A DNA stretch of 59,611 nucleotides. It comes from Pseudomonadota bacterium. Lineage in GTDB: Bacteria > Pseudomonadota > Alphaproteobacteria > Caulobacterales > Caulobacteraceae. The notes beneath the pieces are model-generated. The model was not told the DNA's origin. It searched no databases and saw only the letters and a list, made by a program, of their open reading frames with translations. Both the position numbers and the translations under genes were made by a program. This document shows, in pieces, positions 17,215 through 26,971 of the stretch. Where the stretch lies: positions 1 to 59,611 of the forward strand of contig JAKBBV010000014.1 in NCBI GenBank assembly GCA_021808285.1. Direction: 5' to 3'. Numbering within the stretch: position 1 is the stretch's first letter; every line of letters begins with the position of its first letter.

Positions 17215-18677
17215 CTTCGGTTCCCCAGGCGCTCCACGACACGCGAGGTCGAGTGGCCGGGCGCCAAATCCGCTAGCCTGACCTCTCCACCCCAGCCTTC
17301 CACGAGATCCGCACCCACGATCGTCTCGCGGCTGTAGTCAGCGCCTTTGACCAAGAGGTCTGGCCGAATTGCTCGGATCAGCTCGATGGGCGTATCGTCG
17401 GAGAATTCGACAACGAGATCGACCGCCTCAAGGGCGGCCAAGACCTCCGCTCGGGCGCGGGCCGGATTGATCGGGCGGGTGGGTCCCTTGGCCCGCCGTA
17501 CGGAATCGTCTGAGTTGAGCCCAACGATCAGACGATCGCACCAGGACCTCGCTTGGGTCAGGCAGGCGACGTGTCCAGGATGAAGCAGATCGAAGCAACC
17601 GTTCGTGAAGCCAACCCGCAGACTCTGCTGTCGCCAGCCTGCGGCCGCCTCCGCCGCCGCCTCGTATGAGGCGATCTTTGGCGCTCGGACCTTGCCGGAC
17701 ACCTCCAAGGCCGCCGTCACAAGCTCGCTGGCTGTTACGGCGGCGACGCCCGCCTTTTGCACGACCTTCCATGACGCGAGGAGCGCGAGGCGCGAGGCGA
17801 TGTCTGCAGGCGCTCCAGACGCCATAGCCATCCCCAAGGCCGCGAGCGCGGTGTCGCCCGCCCCTGCCGTGTCGAAAACCTCCGGCGGCGGCAAGGCGAG
17901 GTGCAGGACGGCGCCATCCCTCTGGGCGAGGGAAAGGCCCTTCGCGGCGCGGGTCACCAGCAGGCGTTCTGCAGCGCAGGTCGCCAGCGCCGCCTGCGCG
18001 GCCGCGACGACTTCCTCATCCGACTCCGTGGGAAGATTCGTCGCCCTGCTCAGCTCCTGCGAGTTGGGCTTGAGCACGGCGACCCGCCCATAGGGTGCGA
18101 ACTTCTGCGCCTTGGAGTCGACGATGATCGGCGCTCCTGTCCGCTCAGAGAGGGCCTGACAGGCCGCGATCACCTTTGCGGTGATCGCCCCCTTGCCGTA
18201 GTCCGAGAGTAGAATCGCTCGGGCTTCGGCTCCGAGCTGTTCTATGGTCTGGAGCAAAGCCGCCTCCACCACCGGGGAGGCTTCGATCGCCTGCTCCGTG
18301 TCGACGCGCAGAAGCTGCTGGCCGGCGGCCGAAAAGCGCACCTTCAGGGTGGTTGGACGGGAATTGTCGACCACGAGACCGCAGGCGATCCCTGCCGCCT
18401 CCGCGAGCTTAGCGCACTCGGAGCCTCCTGCATCACTGCCCACGAGGCCCGCAAGGATCGGTCTCCCGCCCATGGCGCCGATATTGCGCGCGACATTGCC
18501 GGCGCCGCCGAGCATCGCCGTCTCATGACCGCGGGCCAGAACAGGGATCGGCGCTTCCGCGGAGACGCGAGATACCTCGCCGTGGACAAAGCGGTCGAGC
18601 ATGACGTCCCCAACGACCAGAATCGCCCTCCCGGCGCCCCGGCTCAACAGGGTGTCGATAAGATCGGCGCTGATCAT
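17211..18677 (-). CDS. hldE: Bifunctional heptose-7-phosphate kinase / adenylyltransferase HldE
   Basis: 488-residue two-domain enzyme. The N-terminal PfkB/ribokinase domain phosphorylates D-glycero-D-manno-heptose 7-phosphate at C1 ([15 protein letters not shown]; catalytic loop [17 protein letters not shown]). The C-terminal nucleotidyltransferase domain ([19 protein letters not shown], with HxGH) adds AMP. The product is ADP-D,D-heptose for LPS inner core. It overlaps the upstream kdsA by 4 nt, and its stop overlaps the start of the hldD remnant. Confidence 0.96.
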   Translation of the reverse strand: MISADLIDTLLSRGAGRAILVVGDVMLDRFVHGEVSRVSAEAPIPVLARGHETAMLGGAGNVARNIGAMGGRPILAGLVGSDAGGSECAKLAEAAGIACGLVVDNSRPTTLKVRFSAAGQQLLRVDTEQAIEASPVVEAALLQTIEQLGAEARAILLSDYGKGAITAKVIAACQALSERTGAPIIVDSKAQKFAPYGRVAVLKPNSQELSRATNLPTESDEEVVAAAQAALATCAAERLLVTRAAKGLSLAQRDGAVLHLALPPPEVFDTAGAGDTALAALGMAMASGAPADIASRLALLASWKVVQKAGVAAVTASELVTAALEVSGKVRAPKIASYEAAAEAAAGWRQQSLRVGFTNGCFDLLHPGHVACLTQARSWCDRLIVGLNSDDSVRRAKGPTRPINPARARAEVLAALEAVDLVVEFSDDTPIELIRAIRPDLLVKGADYSRETIVGADLVEGWGGEVRLADLAPGHSTSRVVERLGNRS

Positions 18678-19540
18678 TGTGCGCCCACGCCATGTTTCGC
18701 CAAGGCGTCAAAGGCGAGAAGCTCAACCAGAAGGGGCTCCAGTTCAGCCAGCGGAATCATGTTGGGCCCATCGGAGGGAGCATGGTCCGGGTCCGGATGG
18801 GTTTCCAGAAAGATGGCGGCCACACCCACCGCCACCGCCGCCCGCGCCAGAACAGGGACGAAGCGCCGCTCGCCCCCCGAACGATCCCCCTTGCCCCCGG
18901 GCTGCTGCACCGAGTGGGTGGCGTCAAACACCACCGGACAGCCGATCTCCTTCAGGATTGGCAAGGCTCGCATATCCGACACCAACGTGTTGTAGCCGAA
19001 CGATACGCCACGCTCGCAGGCCATGACCCTTGGATTGCCCGCCTCAACGGCCTTGGCCACGACGTGCTTCATGTCCCATGGCGCCAGGAACTGCCCCTTC
19101 TTGATATTGATCACCGCCCCGGTCTGGGCGGCGGCGACGATGAGATCGGTCTGACGGCTGAGAAAGGCCGGAATCTGGAGAACGTCCACCGCCTGGGCCA
19201 CCAGGGCGCACTGGGAAGCTTCGTGAACGTCGGTCAGGGTGGGAAGGCCCGTGCGGTCTCTGACCTCGGCGAAGATATCGAGCGCCGCGGAGAGGCCCAA
19301 ACCCCGCGGCGTACGGGATGACGACCGATTCGCTTTGTCGAAGGACGTTTTGTAAATCAGGTCGATGCCCAGGCGCGCGGCCATGGCCGCCAGAGCCTCG
19401 GCGGTTTCCAGAGCATGGGCCCGGCTCTCCATCTGGCAGGGCCCTGCGATGAGGCTGAGGCGGCGTTGGTTGCCCAAATGCAGCGGCTCCCCGCGCGGAC
19501 GCGGGATCTCGATCACCGACTGGGGACAGGCAATAGACAT
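18674..19540 (-). CDS. kdsA: 3-deoxy-8-phosphooctulonate synthase KdsA
   Basis: 288-residue KDO-8-phosphate synthase condensing phosphoenolpyruvate with arabinose 5-phosphate, the first committed step to KDO for LPS. Characteristic stretches are [55 protein letters not shown] and [12 protein letters not shown]. The ATG at 19540 has AAGAGG upstream and fits the family length; the open frame continues to 19801. Divergent from phrB, with start codons 94 bp apart. First gene of the kdsA-hldE-(hldD) operon. Confidence 0.95.
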   Translation of the reverse strand: MSIACPQSVIEIPRPRGEPLHLGNQRRLSLIAGPCQMESRAHALETAEALAAMAARLGIDLIYKTSFDKANRSSSRTPRGLGLSAALDIFAEVRDRTGLPTLTDVHEASQCALVAQAVDVLQIPAFLSRQTDLIVAAAQTGAVINIKKGQFLAPWDMKHVVAKAVEAGNPRVMACERGVSFGYNTLVSDMRALPILKEIGCPVVFDATHSVQQPGGKGDRSGGERRFVPVLARAAVAVGVAAIFLETHPDPDHAPSDGPNMIPLAELEPLLVELLAFDALAKHGVGAQ

Positions 19541-19549
19541 CACACCTCT

Positions 19550-19579
19550 TGATCCGGCGCATGCCGACTCGCGTAGGAA
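19550..19579 (+). promoter_or_regulatory. Candidate RpoE/ChrR-type ECF sigma promoter for phrB-cfa
   Basis: TGATCC at 19550-19555 is separated by exactly 18 bp from TAGGAA at 19574-19579. The ECF sigma factor RpoE, controlled by ChrR in the singlet-oxygen response of Rhodobacter and relatives, recognises TGATCC-N18-TAAGA-like sites, and photolyase and cyclopropane synthase genes are known members of that regulon. The site lies about 55 bp before the phrB start and points towards it. One -10 base differs from the consensus. Confidence 0.65.
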
Positions 19580-19634
19580 TGGCCGACGATGGCCAGGCGA
19601 CGCAAGCTCGGCGGCGCGGTGAGGAGTCCAAAGG

Positions 19635-21062
19635 GTGTCAGCGGCGCCAACGATCTTTTGGTTCAGGGCCGATTTGCGCCTGACTGACAATCCCGCCCTG
19701 ACTGCCGCGCTGGAGCAGGGTTCCGTTCTTCCCGTCTTCATATGGGATGAGACGCCGCCAATTCGACCTCTGGGAGGAGCGGCGCGATGGTGGCTGGACA
19801 AATCCCTTCGCGCCCTGGCCGCGGACCTCGCCGTGCGGGGCGCGCCATTGATCCTGCGTCGCGGGCCGGCCCTTGGCGTGCTGGAAGACCTGATCGCCGA
19901 GACCGGAGCGCAGGAGGTGTTCTGGAACCGCCTTTATGATCCCGCCTCCATCGCGCGAGATTCCGAATTGAAGGCGCGCCTGACGCAAGCGGGCGTTCGT
20001 TGTCGCTCCTATAACGCCTCCTTACTGATCGAACCCTGGGAGGTCGCCACCCAGACTGGCGGTCCATTCCGAGTGTTTTCCGCTTTCTGGCGCGCGGCTG
20101 AACCCCGGGTGGCCTGCTCTGACGGCCTGGCTGCGCCCGCCGCGCTTCGTCCGCCGGAGAAAACGCCGGCAAGCGATCCGATCGATGCCTGGAGCCTTCA
20201 CCCGGAACATCCCGACTGGTCGGGCGGGTTTGGCGAATGGACCCCGGGCGAGTCGGGCGCGGCAAAGCGTCTACAGACATTTCTCGACGAGGCGCTTTTT
20301 GAATATTCCGGCGGACGGGACCGTCCCGACAGGGCTTGGACCTCCAAGCTGTCGCCGCACCTGCATTTCGGAGAGATCGGACCGCGGCAAGTCTGGCGGG
20401 CCGTGCAAGCGCGAGCCCTGACCGGCGCTTCGCTGAAGTCATCGGCGACTTTTCTGAAGGAGCTCGGCTGGCGCGAGTTCAATCACCACCTCCTGTTTCA
20501 TTATCCCAGGACCCCGAGCGATAACCTCGATGCGCGGTTCGACGCCTTTCCTTGGCGGGAGTCGTCAACGGACCTGAAGCTCTGGCAACGGGGAAAGACG
20601 GGATATCCGATCATTGATGCCGGCATGCGGGAGCTTTGGCGCACGGGCTGGATGCACAACCGGGTGCGTATGATCGTCGCGTCGTTTCTCATCAAAGACC
20701 TGTTGATTGACTGGCGCCTGGGCGAGGCCTGGTTCTGGGATACCTTGGTGGATGCAGACATCGCGAATAATGTCGCGGGCTGGCAATGGACGGCAGGATC
20801 TGGAGCCGATGCGGCGCCCTATTTTCGCGTGTTCAATCCCGTTCTCCAGGGCGAGCGCTTCGATCCGGAGGGGGACTATGTGCGGCGCTGGGTCCCAGAA
20901 CTTTCGCGCCTCCCGGCGAGCGCTATCCATGCCCCCTGGCGATCCGACTCCTTGGTTCTTTCAGACGCGGGCGTTCGGCTTGGTGTCACCTACCCCTATC
21001 CGCTCGTCGATCACGCCCAGGCCCGCGACCGTGCTCTGAAACTCTACAAGGAGCTGCCATGA
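19635..21062 (+). CDS. phrB: Deoxyribodipyrimidine photolyase
   Basis: 475-residue class I CPD photolyase that uses light to split cyclobutane pyrimidine dimers. The N-terminal alpha/beta antenna domain starts [17 protein letters not shown]. The FAD-binding domain has [39 protein letters not shown] and [20 protein letters not shown], including the Asp-Ala pattern around the substrate site. The start is GTG at 19635, with GAGGAG at 19621-19626. Its stop overlaps the cfa start (ATGA). A putative ECF promoter lies upstream. Confidence 0.95.
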   Translation: MSAAPTIFWFRADLRLTDNPALTAALEQGSVLPVFIWDETPPIRPLGGAARWWLDKSLRALAADLAVRGAPLILRRGPALGVLEDLIAETGAQEVFWNRLYDPASIARDSELKARLTQAGVRCRSYNASLLIEPWEVATQTGGPFRVFSAFWRAAEPRVACSDGLAAPAALRPPEKTPASDPIDAWSLHPEHPDWSGGFGEWTPGESGAAKRLQTFLDEALFEYSGGRDRPDRAWTSKLSPHLHFGEIGPRQVWRAVQARALTGASLKSSATFLKELGWREFNHHLLFHYPRTPSDNLDARFDAFPWRESSTDLKLWQRGKTGYPIIDAGMRELWRTGWMHNRVRMIVASFLIKDLLIDWRLGEAWFWDTLVDADIANNVAGWQWTAGSGADAAPYFRVFNPVLQGERFDPEGDYVRRWVPELSRLPASAIHAPWRSDSLVLSDAGVRLGVTYPYPLVDHAQARDRALKLYKELP

Positions 21063-22294
21063 CCCTCGCGCCTCCCATCGTCACAATGCCGCCGGATGTG
21101 GTCGAAGATCTCAGACGCGCGCCGGCGGCTTTTCGCACGGCGGTCTCCATCGCGTCGCGAACCTGGCGCGGCGGGGCGTTGGAGTTTGAGCTTCCGTCCG
21201 GCGGGGTGATCGCCATCCAAGGCCCTGAACCCGGCCCGAGCGGCCGCTTGATCGTCCGCGATTTTCGCTTTGTCGCCCGAGTCCTGACGGGCGCCGATAT
21301 CGGCTTTGGGGAGGGATATATGGCCGGCGAATGGGACTCGCCCGATCTCTCTGCGCTGATGGAGGCGTTCACGCTCAATTTCGATCATCTCGAAGCTCTG
21401 GTGAACGGCCAGCCATGGGTCCGGGCGCTGAACTTCCTGTCGCACCTGGCGCGGCCTAACACCAAGCTTGGCTCTCGCCGAAACATTCATGCGCACTACG
21501 ACCTGGGCAACGACTTTTACGCCCGTTGGCTCGATCCCAGCATGACCTATTCTTCAGCGCGCTTTGAAAGCCCATCTGAGACCCTGACTGAGGGGCAGCG
21601 AAACAAATATGCGGCATTGGCTCGCCAGATAGACCTTCACTCCGATCATCACGTTCTCGAGATTGGCTGCGGCTGGGGGGGCTTTGCAGAGTTTGCGGCG
21701 CACGACATCGGAGCCCGGGTCACGGCGCTCACCATATCCCGCGCGCAACACGAATTCGCCAGTCGCCGTGTGTTTGAAAGAGGACTGGCCGAACGCGTAG
21801 CGGTGCGCCTCATCGACTATCGCGACGTGACAGGGCAGTTTGACCGCGTGGCCTCGATCGAGATGTTCGAGGCTGTCGGCGAAGCCTATTGGCCGCGATA
21901 TTTCGCCAAGATCCGCGAGGTTTTGAGTCCAGGAGGGCGGGCCGGCATACAGGTCATCACCATCCGGGACGAACTCTTCAAGGTCTATCGTCGTCGTTCT
22001 GATTTCATGAGGAAATATATATTCCCCGGCGGCATGTTGCCGTCTGAGACGCGTCTGAAGGAGGAAACCGTTCGGGCGGGTCTCGAATGGCGCAGCATCT
22101 CGCGGTTCGGGCAGAACTACGCCCGCACGCTGTCAGAGTGGGGACAGCGGTTTGAGTCGGCGTGGGAGGAGATCCGGGCGCTTGGATTTGACGACCGGTT
22201 TCGTCGGCTCTGGCGTTTCTATCTTTGTTATTGTGAGGCGGCATTTCGGACCGGTCGGACAGATGTTGCACAGGTGACCCTGGCCAAGATCTGA
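21059..22294 (+). CDS. cfa: Cyclopropane-fatty-acyl-phospholipid synthase family protein
   Basis: 411-residue S-adenosylmethionine-dependent methyltransferase that adds methylene groups to unsaturated membrane acyl chains. The SAM-binding motif VLEIGCGWGGFAEFA is at 199-213, preceded by the HAHYDLGNDFYARWLDPSMTY block and followed by the YRDVTGQFDRVASIEMFEAVG region. The N-terminal 130 residues are the usual lipid-binding extension. Its ATG overlaps the phrB stop. Cyclopropanation protects membranes from oxidative and acid damage, which fits the neighbouring photolyase. Confidence 0.93.
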   Translation: MTLAPPIVTMPPDVVEDLRRAPAAFRTAVSIASRTWRGGALEFELPSGGVIAIQGPEPGPSGRLIVRDFRFVARVLTGADIGFGEGYMAGEWDSPDLSALMEAFTLNFDHLEALVNGQPWVRALNFLSHLARPNTKLGSRRNIHAHYDLGNDFYARWLDPSMTYSSARFESPSETLTEGQRNKYAALARQIDLHSDHHVLEIGCGWGGFAEFAAHDIGARVTALTISRAQHEFASRRVFERGLAERVAVRLIDYRDVTGQFDRVASIEMFEAVGEAYWPRYFAKIREVLSPGGRAGIQVITIRDELFKVYRRRSDFMRKYIFPGGMLPSETRLKEETVRAGLEWRSISRFGQNYARTLSEWGQRFESAWEEIRALGFDDRFRRLWRFYLCYCEAAFRTGRTDVAQVTLAKI

Positions 22295-22337
22295 AAGACC
22301 TCTTGCGCGCCGCGTCATTGAACGCGATGGAGCGGTC

Positions 22338-23348
22338 ATGTCAGCTCCCCCCGCCTGCGCGAGCGTGATCGCGGCGATTGGGTCTACCCCCCTGATCCGG
22401 CTTAAGCGCGCGAGCGAAATGACGGGGTGCGACATCTTCGGCAAGGCGGAGTTTCTCAATCCTGGGCAGTCGGTCAAAGACCGCGCCGCATTGTCTCTGA
22501 TACGCGATGCTGAGCGCCGCGGGCTGTTGAACCCGGGGGGCCGGATCGTGGAGGGGACGGCCGGCAATACCGGCATCGGTCTGGCGCTCGTCGCCTCAGC
22601 GCTAGGATACAAGGCGACAATCGTCGTTCCCCGCACTCAAAGCGAGGAGAAGAAGGACGCCCTCCGCCTCGCGGGCGCCGAGCTTGTGGAGGTTGACCCC
22701 GCGCCCTATTCCAATCCCGGCAATTATGTCCGCTACTCCAGTCGTCTGGCGGAGGAGCTGTCGGCCAGCGAGCCTCGGGGTGTGTTCTGGGCCAATCAGT
22801 TCGACAATCGCGCCAATCGGCAGGCTCATATCGACGGCACCGCGCCTGAGATCTGGGATCAGATGGACGGTCGCATCGATGGCTTCATCTGCGCAGTCGG
22901 AACCGGTGGGACGCTCTCCGGCGTCGCCGAGGGACTCCGATCGCGAGATGAGAGAGTTCAAATTGGCCTCGCCGATCCCGAAGGATCGGCGCTCTATTCC
23001 TATTACAAGACGGGCGAACTGAGGGCCGAGGGGTCGTCGATTTCTGAAGGCATCGGTCAAGGACGGATCACCGGCAATCTTGTGGGTCTCAAAGTCGATT
23101 TCGCTTGCCAGGTCACCGACACCGAAATGCTTGAGGTGATCTACGACCTTGCCCAAAACGAGGGTCTCGTCATGGGCGGCTCGACCGGGGTCAATGTCGC
23201 CGGAGCGATCCGGCTAGCGCGAAGCCTTGGGCCTGGCAGCCGTATCGTCACCGTGCTCTGCGATTATGGCGCAAGATACCAAAGCAAGCTGTTCAACCCT
23301 GCCTTTCTTGCGGCGAAAGGGCTTCCCTCCCCACCATGGCTCAAGTGA
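22338..23348 (+). CDS. cysK: Cysteine synthase (O-acetylserine sulfhydrylase)
   Basis: 336-residue PLP enzyme making cysteine from O-acetylserine and sulfide. PLP lysine Lys47 is in NPGQSVKDRAA, the substrate loop is EGTAGNTGIGLAL and the phosphate-binding loop AVGTGGTLSG. The later part (ISEGIGQGRITGNL, VMGGSTGVNVAGA) is typical of the alphaproteobacterial long form. A GGAG ribosome binding site precedes the ATG. It overlaps the downstream sulfurtransferase by 13 nt. The gap after cfa is 43 bp with no strong terminator. Confidence 0.9.
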   Translation: MSAPPACASVIAAIGSTPLIRLKRASEMTGCDIFGKAEFLNPGQSVKDRAALSLIRDAERRGLLNPGGRIVEGTAGNTGIGLALVASALGYKATIVVPRTQSEEKKDALRLAGAELVEVDPAPYSNPGNYVRYSSRLAEELSASEPRGVFWANQFDNRANRQAHIDGTAPEIWDQMDGRIDGFICAVGTGGTLSGVAEGLRSRDERVQIGLADPEGSALYSYYKTGELRAEGSSISEGIGQGRITGNLVGLKVDFACQVTDTEMLEVIYDLAQNEGLVMGGSTGVNVAGAIRLARSLGPGSRIVTVLCDYGARYQSKLFNPAFLAAKGLPSPPWLK

Positions 23349-24196
23349 CCTCAGACCCGCTGGTGTCGCCCGATTGGCTCCGGGCCCACCTCGTTGACCC
23401 CAACTTGGCGATTCTCGACGCGTCGTGGTTTCTCCCAGGCGGCGAGCTTGATCCCGAGGACGAATTCACAAAGGGACACATCCCAGGCGCCCTACGCTTC
23501 CGCATCGACGAAATTTGCGACCGCACCAGCCCGCTGCCGCATATGCTGCCGTCATCGGCGGCCTTCGCTGAGGCGGTCAGCGCCATGGGGATCGGCGCCG
23601 ACACGACAGTTGTCATCTATGACTCCCTGGGTCTGTTTTCGTCCCCCAGGGTCTGGTGGACCTTTCGTGTTATGGGCTGCAACAACGTCCATGTCTTGGA
23701 CGGAGGACTGCCTGGCTGGGTCTCCCGCGGCTTTCCCCTCGCGACCGGGGCGGCGCGCCCACGACCGCCCAAACGCTTCCCCCCCCGATTCAACGAAGCT
23801 TTGGTCAGGGACCTCGAACAGGTCCGCGACGCGCTCGCCACCGGCGCGGCGCAGATTGTCGATGCCCGTCCGCGCGCACGTTTCACGGGAGCGGCGAGCG
23901 AACCCAGGCCCGGCGTTCGCGCGGGACATATGCCTGGCGCGCTCAATCTGCCCTATGCCGACGTCATTGAAGGGGAGCGGCTCGCCGGCGCGGATAGGCT
24001 TAGAAGCGTTTTCGAGAGCTCGGGTGTCGCTCTGGACCGACCGATCATCACCACCTGTGGCTCTGGAGTGAGCGCTGCGGTGCTGGCCCTGGCGCTGGCG
24101 TCGATCGGGCGCAGGGATGTCGCGGTTTATGACGGGTCCTGGAGCGAGTGGGGCGCCAGAGCGGATACGCCGGTCGTCCAGGGGACCAGCCCATGA
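23336..24196 (+). CDS. sseA: 3-mercaptopyruvate sulfurtransferase (two rhodanese domains)
   Basis: 286-residue tandem rhodanese protein. The N-terminal domain is inactive and the C-terminal domain carries the catalytic Cys241 in TTCGSGVSAAV, the CGSGVxA loop typical of 3-mercaptopyruvate sulfurtransferase rather than thiosulfate rhodanese. It transfers sulfur from 3-mercaptopyruvate to thiols or cyanide. It sits between cysK and metC with overlapping ends, so the three are co-transcribed and probably form a cysteine and sulfur-handling set. Confidence 0.92.
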   Translation: MAQVTSDPLVSPDWLRAHLVDPNLAILDASWFLPGGELDPEDEFTKGHIPGALRFRIDEICDRTSPLPHMLPSSAAFAEAVSAMGIGADTTVVIYDSLGLFSSPRVWWTFRVMGCNNVHVLDGGLPGWVSRGFPLATGAARPRPPKRFPPRFNEALVRDLEQVRDALATGAAQIVDARPRARFTGAASEPRPGVRAGHMPGALNLPYADVIEGERLAGADRLRSVFESSGVALDRPIITTCGSGVSAAVLALALASIGRRDVAVYDGSWSEWGARADTPVVQGTSP

Positions 24197-25350
24197 GACG
24201 TCCCTCGGCGGAGACTCGTCTCATCCATGCCCGGCCCCGGATGACGACCACAGCGCAGACCGTGGGCCCGAGTATTCAGAGGGGCTCGACGGTGCTGATC
24301 TCGGGCGCCGCCGACGTCTATGACGACGCTGCGCCGACTTATGGTCGCATGGGCCTGGCGACGCATCAGGCGCTCTGCGCCGCTCTCTGTGAGTTGGAGG
24401 GCGCCACAAACACCGCGCTTTTTCCGTCCGGACTGGCGGCTATGACGACCGCAATGACGTCCGTGCTTCAGTCGGGTGACGACATCCTCGTCACGGATGC
24501 GATCTATAAGCCGACCCGGCGCTTTTGCCAGAATGTGCTCCATCGATTTGGGGTCTCCGTCAGGTTCCATCCTGCAGACCTCAGCGCCGAGGGCATCTTG
24601 GCCCTCGTGAGGCCTGAGACCCGTTTGATCGTCATGGAGTCTCCCGGCTCCTTGACCCTCGACATGCAGGACGTCCCTGGCGTGGCGCGGTTAGCGAGCC
24701 AGCGGGGTATCCTCACCCTGGTTGACAACACCTGGGCGGCGGGCGCGCTGTTTCGGCCGCTCGACCATGGCGTCGATATCTCCGTCCAGTCACTGACCAA
24801 ATACGCCTGCGGTCATTCCGATATCCTGATGGGCTCCGCCACAACGCGGCGCGCCGATGTCGCCGCCCAGCTTGACCATTCGGTTCGGGACTTTGGCTGG
24901 TCGGTTTCAGCAGACGACGCCTACGGCATCCTTCGGGGACTACGGACCCTGCATACCCGGCTGCGTCAGCAGGGGGAGAGCGCGCTTCGCGTCGCCAACT
25001 GGCTTGAACGCCACGCCAAGATCGCGCGAGTGCTCTACCCGGCCCTGCCCTCCTCCCATGGCTATGAGATCTGGCGTCGCGATTATTCCGGGGCCGCGGG
25101 GCTACTGGCCTTTGAATTCGGGCCACGCACTGATGCTGAGATCAATAGATTCCTCGACCATCTGCGGATTTTCGGCTTGGGTTTTTCCTGGGGCGGGTTT
25201 GAGAGCCTCGCCCTTCCTTGCGATCCGCAGCTTGCCGTGCGGACGTTCCCGGAAAAAGGCCGTGGGCCTCTGATCCGACTGAGCATCGGCTTGGAGACAA
25301 CCGACGACCTCATCGCCGATCTTGAGGCCGCGCTGGCGGTCCTGCCCTGA
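24193..25350 (+). CDS. metC: Cystathionine beta-lyase
   Basis: 385-residue Cys/Met metabolism PLP enzyme. PLP lysine Lys203 lies in SVQSLTKYACGHSD, and the VDNTWAAGALFRPLDHGVDI stretch is characteristic of cystathionine beta-lyase, which cleaves cystathionine to homocysteine, pyruvate and ammonia. Cystathionine gamma-lyase activity cannot be excluded. The start at 24193 overlaps the sseA stop (ATGA); a longer frame begins at 24148. It ends the plus-strand run phrB-cfa-cysK-sseA-metC. Confidence 0.9.
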   Translation: MRRPSAETRLIHARPRMTTTAQTVGPSIQRGSTVLISGAADVYDDAAPTYGRMGLATHQALCAALCELEGATNTALFPSGLAAMTTAMTSVLQSGDDILVTDAIYKPTRRFCQNVLHRFGVSVRFHPADLSAEGILALVRPETRLIVMESPGSLTLDMQDVPGVARLASQRGILTLVDNTWAAGALFRPLDHGVDISVQSLTKYACGHSDILMGSATTRRADVAAQLDHSVRDFGWSVSADDAYGILRGLRTLHTRLRQQGESALRVANWLERHAKIARVLYPALPSSHGYEIWRRDYSGAAGLLAFEFGPRTDAEINRFLDHLRIFGLGFSWGGFESLALPCDPQLAVRTFPEKGRGPLIRLSIGLETTDDLIADLEAALAVLP

Positions 25351-25403
25351 TTCAATGGGGTGGCTTCCGCCCGTCCGAAAGTCCCGCTCAATGTGAAGCG
25401 TCC

Positions 25404-26843
25404 TTAAGGTGACGCATCCAGAACCGTATCCTCCAGCAGTAGGCTCAGATTCCTTTCATGAGCGCCTTTGTCGATACGGTAGAGTGTGAGTGAGGCAAGA
25501 GAGCATAGCGAAATGAAGAAGGTGAAGGGCAGATAAAGCGTCGCGAGGCGATGCATGATGGCTGGATCGACAGTCCCACGGACCGCGTGTGCGGGGAAAT
25601 GCACGAGGGTCAGGAGCAGACCCGTGATCACGGCGCCCACGCCGGCGGTAGCCTTTGGAAGGAGACCGTAGGCGGCATAGAGCAACCCCTCGGAACGCAC
25701 GCCGCTCCGCACGGCGGCATCGTCAACGATGTCGGCGACCATTGAGGCGGCGATAATATAGCCCGCCACGCCCAATCCAGAGGTCACAAAGCCGTCGCCG
25801 GCGAGGAGGGGCAAAATCCAAGGACTGCCGTTAGGCGGCAAAATCCCTACGAGGCGCAAAAAGACCGGTCCGGCCTGGGTTAGCACCGCCAAGGTGAAGA
25901 GGGTCAACATGGCCGGCTTTTTGCCGAACGTTTTGACCAGAAGCGGGGCCGCAAAGACGGCTGCAATGGAACCCAGAGCGTGCAGCGGCGCCAGCCAGCC
26001 ATATTGCCGCGGCGCCAACTCCCAGAAGTGATTGTACATATAGACGCTGAGACCCAGGGTGATGGACTGCGAGATGCCGCTCAGGAACCCGGCCGTCATC
26101 AAGGCGGCAAGCGAGCGGTTCGCCAGCGTCCGGCGGAGCTCCACGACGGTCTCCCGCAAGGAGGGTTTGAGTCTCGCTTGGGGCCTCGGCAGATAGGGAA
26201 CTCTCCGCAGTGTCGTGAGGGCCGAGACACCGGCAAAAATGACACACCCTCCGGCCATAAGGGCGGCCCAATGACCGTAGCCTGGGCGATAGAGCACGCC
26301 GTTCCGGCGAAGGAAGACGAGGTTGAGGAGCATTGAGCCGCCGGCGCCGCCGATGACGCCGAAGAACCATCTGTAAGATTGCAGTCGCGTACGCCCGCCA
26401 TAGTCTGAGGTCAGCTCTGCGGTGAGGGCGTTGCTGGGAATCTCATATAGACTGGCCGACAGCCGAACTACGGTAAGGGCCGCCAAGGTGAACCCGAACA
26501 GGGCCGGGCCGCGAAGCTCCCCTGGCGGATTGAACAAGATGAAGAAGCCCAGGGCAGCCGGCAATATCGCCATAAAGATGTAGGGATGTCTCCGGCCCAT
26601 GCGGCTGCGGGTTCTGTCGGAGCTCATGCCGATGATCGGGTCGGCCAGGGCGTCTATGACGAGCGAGGCCATGATCGCCTGACCAACCAACAGCGGCGGC
26701 GCCCCGAGGACCTGGTTGAAGTAGATCTGGATCAATCCGGCGGAAAGTCCGGTCTGGGCCACTCCATTCAGGAACGCCCCAGAGCCAAATCCCAGACGTG
26801 TTCCTACGCCAAGAGGCGGCGGTCCTTCGGAGCGTCCTCCCAT
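25404..26843 (-). CDS. GPH-type (MelB-like) major facilitator transporter
   Basis: 479-residue polytopic protein with about twelve membrane helices. The segment DALADPIIGMSSDRTRSR followed by MGRRHPYIF is the signature of the glycoside-pentoside-hexuronide:cation symporter family. The conserved membrane Asp residues for cation coupling are retained in helix 2. The substrate is unknown. GAGGGAG precedes the ATG, and the leader contains a small GGAGC/GCTCC hairpin. It is convergent with metC and co-directional with, but separate from, the thiolase gene. Confidence 0.85.
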   Translation of the reverse strand: MGGRSEGPPPLGVGTRLGFGSGAFLNGVAQTGLSAGLIQIYFNQVLGAPPLLVGQAIMASLVIDALADPIIGMSSDRTRSRMGRRHPYIFMAILPAALGFFILFNPPGELRGPALFGFTLAALTVVRLSASLYEIPSNALTAELTSDYGGRTRLQSYRWFFGVIGGAGGSMLLNLVFLRRNGVLYRPGYGHWAALMAGGCVIFAGVSALTTLRRVPYLPRPQARLKPSLRETVVELRRTLANRSLAALMTAGFLSGISQSITLGLSVYMYNHFWELAPRQYGWLAPLHALGSIAAVFAAPLLVKTFGKKPAMLTLFTLAVLTQAGPVFLRLVGILPPNGSPWILPLLAGDGFVTSGLGVAGYIIAASMVADIVDDAAVRSGVRSEGLLYAAYGLLPKATAGVGAVITGLLLTLVHFPAHAVRGTVDPAIMHRLATLYLPFTFFISLCSLASLTLYRIDKGAHERNLSLLLEDTVLDASP

Positions 26844-26858
26844 CCTGTCTCCCTCGTC

Positions 26859-26872
26859 GGAGCTTTTGCTCC
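26859..26872 (-). other. Small hairpin in leader of the MFS gene
   Basis: GGAGC-TTTT-GCTCC on the plus strand (GGAGC-AAAA-GCTCC in the mRNA) lies 16 bp before the transporter start codon, next to its ribosome binding site. Function unknown; it could modestly affect translation. Confidence 0.3.
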
Positions 26873-26943
26873 CTTATCGTGCGACGACGTTGCGGCTAAC
26901 GCGTCGGGACGCCTCTTCCGTCGATCTGGTTTGTCACAGGCGA

Positions 26944-26960
26944 CCCCGGAAAGATCGGGG
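26944..26960 (-). terminator. GC hairpin after the thiolase gene
   Basis: CCCCG and CGGGG, seven bases apart, lie 12 bp beyond the thiolase stop on the minus strand. No T-run follows, so it is only a weak intrinsic terminator candidate. Confidence 0.3.
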
Positions 26961-26971
26961 CGCGACCTCGT

